Positions 42,753-50,200 of a stretch of 64,000 bases of DNA are shown here, in pieces. Source of the DNA: Clostridia bacterium. GTDB taxonomy: Bacteria > Bacillota > Clostridia > Christensenellales > DTU072. Each line of letters begins with the position of its first letter. Position 1 is the first letter of the stretch. The stretch lies in the NCBI GenBank assembly GCA_017504305.1, contig JAFVRJ010000021.1, positions 1 to 64,000 of the forward strand, given 5' to 3'. Under the pieces are notes generated by a model. It did no database searches, was not told where the DNA came from, and saw only the letters and a list, made by a program, of their open reading frames with translations. The translations under genes and the position numbers were made by a program.

Positions 42753-43784
42753 ATGCAAAACCGTATTATCGAAAAGGGTAAACTCCTTAACAGCGAAGGC
42801 AATCTTGCCGTTAAAGGATACGCTAAAGAGTATTTATTGGAATATAATCGCGAAGATATAAAAGCTAAAAAAGCTCGCATTAAAGAGTGGGATTACTATT
42901 ATATCGGCAACGATGACTACGCACTTTGCCTAACTATGGCTGATATGGGCTATATCGGTGCATTGTCCGCAAGCGTAATGGACTTTGTTACTCCCGATCA
43001 AGTTACGCAAAGCTCGGTAATATTGTTCCCCATGGGCAAAATGCATATGCCCACGTCCACACTTAAAGGCGATGCAGTATATAAAAACGGCAACGTCGAA
43101 ATGAGCTTTATTCTCGACGGCGACACCCGCCACATCTTCGGTAAATACCCCAAGTTTGGTAAAAACGGCGAAGAACTTTCCTTTGACCTATATCTCACCG
43201 ACACCCCCGACGAGTGTATGTTTATCGCAACCCCCTTTGATAAACCCAAACACTTCTACTACAATGCAAAAATCAACTGCTTAACCGCAAAGGGTTACTT
43301 CCGTTTGGGCGATAAGGTTTATAACCTTGACGATGCTCTCGGCACCCTCGACTGGGGCAGAGGCGTTTGGACCTACGACAATACTTGGTATTGGGGTAGC
43401 TTACAAACCGTTCTCGAAGACGGCAAAAAGTTCGGTTTCAACATCGGTTACGGCTTCGGCGACACCTCCGCTGCAAGCGAAAATATGTTATTCTACGACG
43501 GCAAAGCTCATAAGCTTGAGGACGTCACCTTCAACATCCCCGGCGACGGCACCGATAACGTCCGCTACACCGAGCCTTGGACCTTTACCTCGTCAGACGG
43601 TCGATTAGAGCTTGACTTCGTACCCGTTATCGACCGCGAAGCACCCATCGACCTCAAATTGTTCTGCATGATCCCCCACCAAGTATTCGGCTGGTTTAGC
43701 GGTAAATGCATCCTCGACGACGGCACCGTAATCACCCTCGATAAAGTTATGGGCTTTGCAGAAAAAGTTCACAATAAATGGTAA
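42753..43784 (+). CDS. DUF2804 family protein
   Basis: 343 residues from the ATG at 42753. A TTG four codons earlier overlaps the GGAGG ribosome site and is rejected. The DUF2804 hallmark ALGTLDWGRGVWTYDNTWYWGS is at about 192-213. The fold appears all-beta, lipocalin- or hydroxyneurosporene-synthase-like. No function is established. It stands alone with its own promoter and terminator, divergent from the FGGY kinase. Confidence 0.83.
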   Translation: MQNRIIEKGKLLNSEGNLAVKGYAKEYLLEYNREDIKAKKARIKEWDYYYIGNDDYALCLTMADMGYIGALSASVMDFVTPDQVTQSSVILFPMGKMHMPTSTLKGDAVYKNGNVEMSFILDGDTRHIFGKYPKFGKNGEELSFDLYLTDTPDECMFIATPFDKPKHFYYNAKINCLTAKGYFRLGDKVYNLDDALGTLDWGRGVWTYDNTWYWGSLQTVLEDGKKFGFNIGYGFGDTSAASENMLFYDGKAHKLEDVTFNIPGDGTDNVRYTEPWTFTSSDGRLELDFVPVIDREAPIDLKLFCMIPHQVFGWFSGKCILDDGTVITLDKVMGFAEKVHNKW

Positions 43785-43801
43785 ACCCTATGTCAAAAAG
43801 T

Positions 43802-43827
43802 AAGGAGCTCGATCGAGCTCCTTTTTT
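43802..43827 (+). terminator. Intrinsic terminator after DUF2804
   Basis: AAGGAGCTC/GAGCTCCTT within a perfect 22 bp palindrome, followed by TTTTTT. The convergent rmuC stop lies 6 bp beyond. Confidence 0.88.
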
Positions 43828-43832
43828 ATTTC

Positions 43833-45119
43833 TTATTTCATACCGATTAACGTAGGCGGACCTTCCGGCTCGGCAATTACCATGTTGTCGGTCTTGTCCA
43901 ACTTCTTTTGGATAATCTCGGTGCGCTTTGTTGCCTCGTTTAAGGTGTTTTGGACGGTGTCCATTTGGCGCTTTGCCCTTTGAATATCCTCTACGAATAC
44001 GCCGAAATCCTTTTTGAAAGCGGATAGCAAATCAAAGATTTGGCGGCTGTCCTTTTGTATTTCCAACGTGCGGAAACCAAGCCTTAAACTATTTAAGAAA
44101 GCAGTTATATTGCTGGGGCCTGCAATCATAACTTTGTGGTCGCGTTGAACGTCCTCTGCCAATCCATCTATGGATAACACTTCGGCATAAAGACTTTCTA
44201 TGGGTAAAAACATTACCGCAAAGTCAGTGGTATACGGCGGACAAATATATTTGTTCTTAATGCTTATTGCTTCCGACTTAATACGCATTGCAAGCGCGCG
44301 CTTGGCGTTTTCATAATCGGTAACGTTGCCTTCAGCACTTGCATCCTTCATTTTGAGATAGTCGGTTACGGGGAACTTGCTATCAACTGGTAGATAAATT
44401 TTGTTATCCTTGGTGCCGGGCAAAACAATAGCAAAGTCTACTATCTTATCATCGCCTACGCGCCTACCCATTTTGGACTGCGCTTCGTATTGGGAAGGTA
44501 TCAAAATATCTTCTAAAATGGACTGTAACGATAGCTCGCCCCAATTACCACGAGTCTTGGTACCGGAAAGAATTTTGGTAAGTTCATTGAGTCCGGTATC
44601 CAAAGTTTTAAGTTCGCCTAAATTCTTATAAACCTTATCAAGGGAATCCGAAACGTTCTTAAAGGATACCTGAAGTCGCTCGTCAAGAGTTTTTGTCAAC
44701 TTCTCATCAACGGTACCGCGGATGCGGTCGAGTTGAGCGTTATTGTCCTCCCTAACCTTGTTAAGAGAGTGCGATAGCTCATCCTTCATTTCCTTAAGGT
44801 TTTTGGAGAGTTCCTCTCTCATTTCCTTTAGTCTAACCTCGTTGTTACGAGCAAGTTCCTTGACGTTGAACACCACTTGATCGTTGGTTGCGCTCATGCC
44901 TGTCGCCAACGCCTTGGTCGTCGCTTCGTTAGTCATCATAAAGCTTTCCTTTATGTTCTTCGAGGCGTTATCAAGGGTGCTGTTTATCTTTTGCTCAAGA
45001 GCCGTGGTGTCAACCACTGCTTCCGTCTTTTTGGACCTTTTTAACAAATAAATAAGCGCTACGTTCATAACGAGCGTTAGCGCTACTAATATTAAAGTTA
45101 TTATTAATACGGTATTCAT
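43833..45119 (-). CDS. rmuC: DNA recombination protein RmuC
   Basis: 428 residues. One N-terminal membrane helix (about 5-27) is followed by a long coiled coil (about 40-165) and the RmuC nuclease-like domain (about 175-385), with TRGNWGELSLQSILEDILIPSQY and LPVDSKFPVTDY motifs. RmuC limits inversions and recombination at repeats. It starts 11 bp after the aminotransferase stop on the same strand, so it probably shares its transcript. Confidence 0.92.
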   Translation of the reverse strand: MNTVLIITLILVALTLVMNVALIYLLKRSKKTEAVVDTTALEQKINSTLDNASKNIKESFMMTNEATTKALATGMSATNDQVVFNVKELARNNEVRLKEMREELSKNLKEMKDELSHSLNKVREDNNAQLDRIRGTVDEKLTKTLDERLQVSFKNVSDSLDKVYKNLGELKTLDTGLNELTKILSGTKTRGNWGELSLQSILEDILIPSQYEAQSKMGRRVGDDKIVDFAIVLPGTKDNKIYLPVDSKFPVTDYLKMKDASAEGNVTDYENAKRALAMRIKSEAISIKNKYICPPYTTDFAVMFLPIESLYAEVLSIDGLAEDVQRDHKVMIAGPSNITAFLNSLRLGFRTLEIQKDSRQIFDLLSAFKKDFGVFVEDIQRAKRQMDTVQNTLNEATKRTEIIQKKLDKTDNMVIAEPEGPPTLIGMK

Positions 45120-45130
45120 CTTATTAATAA

Positions 45131-46387
45131 TTATCTGAAGCTTTCGGGGTTGTTCTTAACCATCTCGTTCATTGCATAGGAACAAATCTCAATGGTTTCA
45201 TCTACGAGTTCGGGGGTAAGGGATAGGTTAATAAAATGGTTATGGTGGTTGGTAATAAATACACCCCTCTTAACACACTCTGCTATCCACTCTTGATGCA
45301 ATAAGAAACTGCCGTCGTTATCCACTATGCGTAAGTAGAAAAGTGCGGGATGGCCGGAAACCTTAAGGGGAACGTTGAGTTCGTTTGCCGTTTTTAATAA
45401 GCCGTTAGTAAGTCTTTCGCCCATTGCTCTAAAGTGAGCGCAAGCATCGTTTGCTTTTAGCTTGTTTAGGTTTGCAATACCTGCGGCAAAGGGAACGGAG
45501 CTCATCCAATAAGAGCCGGTATAAGGTACCGTACTTGCAGCACTCTTGAGGAACTCCTTACCGCAAAGCGCGCTTACGTTATAGCCGTTAGCAAGAGCTT
45601 TACAGAAGGTGATGAGGTCGGCTTCAAATCCAAAATATGTGTCGCTACCTTCAAGGGATAGGCGGAAGCCCGCGCGGATATCGTCTATAATTAGGATAAT
45701 ACCGTGCTTGGTGCAAAGCTCCCTTACCTTTTGCCAATAGCCCTCTTGCGGTAACTCGTTATCTATAAAGTTACCATGCATGTAGGGCGTTGCAATAAAG
45801 CAAGCTATCTCGTCTTTGTTTTCCTCGATAAGTTTTGTAAGAGCAGGAATATCGTTAAAGTCAACGTACAACGAGTTGCAACAGTCCTCAATAAGAGTTC
45901 CGGGAGTGTCGGGCTTTTGCGTCCACGGTGCAACGCCGTGATAATAGTTGTTGACAAAAATTATTTTCTTTCTACCGGTATGGTAACGTGCAATCATAAT
46001 GGCAAAGCTCGTTACGTCTCCGCCGTTCTTGCAGAAGAACGCCCAATCTTTGTGTACAAGGTCGGTAAGTAACTCTGCAAAATCTACCATGATATGACCG
46101 GGTAACGTGGTGCAATTGCCTTTTTTAATTTGCTCAAGCGCAGCGCCGTCTACGTCGGGATCGCAATATCCGCAAACGTTTGGGCCGTAACCACACATAT
46201 AATCAATAAAACGATTGCCGTCTACGTCCCACATTTCCGAGCCCTTTGCGCGGGATGCAAAGAAGGGATATGCCGACGAAGGTATCATACAGCCTTCCGC
46301 GGGGCCGAGGTGTCCGTATACTCCGCAGGGGATGACCTTACCTGCGCGAGTCATAGTTTTTACGTTATTATCGTACTTGTAAGTCAT
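45131..46387 (-). CDS. Class III PLP aminotransferase, glutamate-1-semialdehyde aminomutase-like
   Basis: 418 residues of the fold-type I, subgroup II aminotransferases. The PLP lysine is Lys263 (FCKALANGY) and the PLP-pyridine aspartate is Asp235 (IIDDIRAGFR). The N-terminal half (DGNRFIDYMCGYGPNVCGY) resembles HemL, but no heme genes are nearby and the active-site loop differs, so the heme role is doubtful. It starts 8 bp after the SCP2-like gene ends and may act with it on an unidentified substrate. Confidence 0.8.
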   Translation of the reverse strand: MTYKYDNNVKTMTRAGKVIPCGVYGHLGPAEGCMIPSSAYPFFASRAKGSEMWDVDGNRFIDYMCGYGPNVCGYCDPDVDGAALEQIKKGNCTTLPGHIMVDFAELLTDLVHKDWAFFCKNGGDVTSFAIMIARYHTGRKKIIFVNNYYHGVAPWTQKPDTPGTLIEDCCNSLYVDFNDIPALTKLIEENKDEIACFIATPYMHGNFIDNELPQEGYWQKVRELCTKHGIILIIDDIRAGFRLSLEGSDTYFGFEADLITFCKALANGYNVSALCGKEFLKSAASTVPYTGSYWMSSVPFAAGIANLNKLKANDACAHFRAMGERLTNGLLKTANELNVPLKVSGHPALFYLRIVDNDGSFLLHQEWIAECVKRGVFITNHHNHFINLSLTPELVDETIEICSYAMNEMVKNNPESFR

Positions 46388-46395
46388 TTTGCCTC

Positions 46396-47163
46396 CTATT
46401 GAAGATACTTGGGAACAATGTTGAGTATTTTGTTAATGTTTTCGAGCATTAACATATGTCCTCTGGTGTCGAGGAGTCCGCTCGATACGCATGCCATAGA
46501 GTCGAGTTCGCCGTCGATTAAGCCTTTAGCGACTTCGATGGTGTTAAAGGTCATAAACGCTCTACCACCGGGAAGCTTTTCTCTAACAACCGTGAGCTTG
46601 CCGTCTTTCTTAACCAAAGTAGCGTAACAAACGTCCTTTATGCCAAGGACTATGTTACCATCCAAAACTCGTTCCATTGCATAACGAGCAATAGGATCGT
46701 TGTTGCCTACTTCCGCTATTCCCGCTGCCATCGCGTAGAACGATAACTTGGTGCATAGGTTCCTTTCCTCGTCGTTTTGGAACTCCTTTGCGCGCATTAT
46801 CGCCGCCATACGGTCGGTAAGCACGGTGAAGGGGCTGTCTTTTTTACCCATAAAGTTTAAGGTCTTAATTAGGCCCTTAACCGGTAACGGCATCGCGGTG
46901 CCGTCTACTACTTTGTTGAACTTGTCGGCGTTATTACAATAGAGGTTGACGTCTACCTTTCTGCCATCGTAAGGAATAACGGTTACTTTGCCGTCTTTAA
47001 AAATTACGAGGCCGTCCGGTCCGCCCTTAACGTTAAAACGAACTGTTATGTTTTGTTTACGTGCTACCTCTGCGGCTTCCAAATCAAACTCTACGAATTT
47101 TTCGAGAGTACCTATCGCCGCATAAAAGTTTACAAACGCTAACGTCTTGCTATCTATAGCCAT
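46396..47163 (-). CDS. SCP2-like sterol-carrier-domain protein
   Basis: 255 residues from the ATG at 47163, preceded by AAGGAGACTTTT. A GTG 24 bp upstream lacks a site. An SCP2-like lipid-binding fold is suggested by TVRFNVKGGPDGLVIFKDGKVTVIPYDGRKVDVNLYC (about 40-76), and a helical C-terminal half follows. The assignment is moderate. The function could be carrying a hydrophobic substrate for the adjoining aminotransferase. The ribosome site can pair with CTCCT just upstream. Confidence 0.6.
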   Translation of the reverse strand: MAIDSKTLAFVNFYAAIGTLEKFVEFDLEAAEVARKQNITVRFNVKGGPDGLVIFKDGKVTVIPYDGRKVDVNLYCNNADKFNKVVDGTAMPLPVKGLIKTLNFMGKKDSPFTVLTDRMAAIMRAKEFQNDEERNLCTKLSFYAMAAGIAEVGNNDPIARYAMERVLDGNIVLGIKDVCYATLVKKDGKLTVVREKLPGGRAFMTFNTIEVAKGLIDGELDSMACVSSGLLDTRGHMLMLENINKILNIVPKYLQ

Positions 47164-47169
47164 AAAAGT

Positions 47170-47183
47170 CTCCTTTTGAGGAG
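47170..47183 (-). promoter_or_regulatory. Hairpin covering the ribosome site of the SCP2-like gene
   Basis: CTCCT (minus strand, 47179-47183) can pair with AGGAG of the Shine-Dalgarno sequence (47170-47174) across a 4 nt loop. This may reduce translation of the first gene of this group. Confidence 0.4.
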
Positions 47184-47264
47184 GCACAGCGAGATTGAAT
47201 TTTGAGCTTGAAAATATATCACGTGCCGCCTAAACGGCTTAAACCTTGCGTGCTTCCTTAAGTA

Positions 47265-47298
47265 AGAAGGAATTAGCCCCTTGGGACTACTTCCTTCT
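47265..47298. repeat. Long near-perfect hairpin spanning the stop of the 1944-residue protein
   Basis: Sixteen-base arms (AGAAGGAAXXAGXCCC-like, 47265-47280 and 47283-47298) enclose a 2 nt centre, with two imperfect pairs. The stop codon lies within the right arm. No T run follows, so it is not a canonical terminator. It may stabilise the 3' end of the message or separate it from the SCP2-like gene. Confidence 0.55.
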
Positions 47299-50200
47299 CT
47301 TGCCGTAGAAGTATACGGCCTTGGTATTGCCAACTCTTTCTTCCGGACGAGCGGGGTTGGAGGGAGGCGGTGCGTTACCTTTAGGTATACGCGTAATGCC
47401 CTTACGTACGAGTGCGTTCTTGTGGTCGCGGTTGTATGCGCGTAAGAACTTGCGTCTTCTGAGCGCTACAAGGAGCATAATTACAACGAATACTACGAAC
47501 ATACCAACTACCGAGAAGGTAATGTAGGTAAGTAAGGTTGCATCGATTTCAATACCGCCTATCGAGCCGTAAACCTTTTCGTCCTCCTCTCTAACTACTA
47601 CGTTTGCGGTGGTTGCAAGTACGTAAGTTTCGACGGAGGTGGTGGAGAAGTATACGCTCTTACCGTCTCTTGCACGCATTACGTTTTTAACGGGAGCAAG
47701 AGTGCCGTCTGCCGACAAACGATATACTGCAAAGTATACGTAATCGGTGTAGTCGATTTCACCTTCGGTAGGGATAGGTAAGGTTACGACGATTTCTCCG
47801 GTGTCGTATTGAGAGCCGTATCCGGTGAAAGATAGTTTGTTGATGGAAATTATCTTACGCGGTTTGCCGGGGCTTACCGTTTCGTATAAAGTCTTTTGTG
47901 CTTGGCTAAATAACTCGGTGGATTCTGCGTAATTCAATACTTCGAGTTTTAAGCCGGTGGTTTCACCTACGAGGTGATCGCCGTCAACCGAAATACCGGT
48001 GTCTTCGTCTTGGAGGAGGTAGACTTCACAAATTCTCTTGAGCTCGAGGAGCTTGTTGAGAAGGTTGGATTTGAATACCGCCTTTTGGTCGGTTGAGAGC
48101 GATTGATATGCGTTGTATAAACGGATAACGTCTTGATAATCGCTTTCTTCAACGATGTTGGTAGCAGGAAGCGCGATAACTTTCTTTTGTAAATCGCGTA
48201 CAACCGTCATCAACGCGTTGAGTTCGCTATATTCTGCAACGAGCTTGTTGTAGTAGCTTCCGTAAATGCCCTCTCTGATCTTATCTTGTTGCCACTTGGG
48301 ATATACGATAAGTACGTCTTCCGAAATGAAGTAGCTCAAGTATTTTTCCATTACCGGATAGTCGCTTACGAGGTTAAAGGTGATTTGCTCGTTAACGTCT
48401 TCGAGGTAACCTTGATAGTCGTCGATTTCCTTTGCAAGGGTTGCAAGTCTATCTCTCAATCTGCCGATTGTGGTAGCAAAGTATTGGCTACGAGAATCGG
48501 TAAGGGTTGCTTTAGCGTTTAGATAGTCACGTTCGAAATCATTAAGAAGTTTTTCGTGATCGTCGCAAAGTTCGATGGTGTTTACTGTGAGCGGGAATAC
48601 CGTCATGTAGAAGGTAAGTTCCGCCTTGTTACCGGCAAGGTCCTCTACTACGATATGTACGTAACCGCCGTTACTGTTATCAACAGAGTTGGTTGCGATA
48701 ATCGCGCCGTCGGAAAGCGGGAAGTTGTTATACTTCGCTTCCTTAAGGTTTGCTTCGGTGAAGTGTATAACTTGATCGATGTAGTAGCTGTAAGGATTCT
48801 TGGGATCGTCTACGTTGTTATGGATGATACCTGCATCGATTACAGGAGCTACGTTGTCGATCTTAACCGCGAACTTGTTCTCGTAAGACAAGCCTGCTTC
48901 GCTGGTTGCCGTTACTACTAAAGTAGTAATTTGAGTTGCGCGGATTGCACTGGTGCCATTCCAAACGGTGCCGGTCGAGGGGTTTTCTTCAAAGTAATAA
49001 GTGTAAGTAACCTTGGATGCGTTCTTTGCAGCGTTCTTGCGCGAAATCAATACTTCATCGGCATTGGTCCAAGTTCCGCTTGAAATATTACCCTTGGATA
49101 CCGATACTTCACCTGCCGCCGCATAAGCTTCGCCGATTAAGTCGAAGGTCGGTACAACCTTGTCGATATTGAGGGTTATTTTCTGGGTTTCCGTCTTAAG
49201 GTTTGCGCTCGATACGGCACGGATGGTAATGGTAAGCGTACCGTTACCTGCAAAGTCGATAACGTTATCGGTAGAGAAGGAGTTTCCTGCAAACTTCTCG
49301 AAGTTAAAGTCGCCGCCCTCTACTCTGTAAGTATACTCAACGCCACCGGGATTTTCTACTTTAGGAGATACCTCTATTACGATGGCTTCAGAATACCATG
49401 CGGAGGGATCAAGCATAAATTGACCTTTGTTTGCAGTGCTATAGGTAAGGTCAAATTTAGGCGCCTCTTGGTCAATACGTATAATTACCGCTTTGGTTAC
49501 TACGTATTCACTACCGGCAAGGTTGGTAATCTTGAATCTTACCGTTTGCTTCATGTTGCACTTTACGTGCAATAAATCTTCGCTATCCTCCGCCGAGAAG
49601 GTAATGGTGGGATACTCTGTGCTGGACGGAATTGCGCTTCCGTTCTTATGAGCGTTGAGCCATTGGCCGTCGTCAAGAGAGTACCATAGGTAGTAATCAG
49701 TTAATGAAGTGACTTTAAATTGAATCTTTGCAAATGCCGCCCAGTTGGTTTCCAAAACGTTAGTGATGGCACCGGGGTTACCGCCGGAAGTGATTTCTGC
49801 AGTGGGCGCATTTTTAGGATCTTCTACGTTAAAGGTTATAGTATATACTCTGCTACTTGCGCCCAAGCTGTTGATAGCTTTCATTACGTAGGTGCCACCG
49901 CCACCATTAAGGACTACTTCATTGGTTAATTGAGTCCAAGAGATATTGCTGTCATCTGTCGTGTCGGTATATGCGGCATAGTAATAAGTGATGGGTGCCT
50001 TGTTAATAAAGAAATCAGAGGGAGTTTCATCGGATACGTATCCTTGCGGAACGTAACTGATGCTTTGATTGCTGTAGTAGTTATAAGCGGTTCCGGTTCC
50101 TACCGACTCACCTATTACGTGCTTGATGCCGTATAACGGGCTGGGGGTAGAAGTATCCATCTTGATTGCTTGCGGTTTAACGGGGCTTGCGTGGCCTGCT

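Noticed and set aside
45131..46387. hemL of a heme operon
   Set aside because: No other tetrapyrrole genes in 64 kb, and the neighbour is an SCP2-like protein. Called only as HemL-like.
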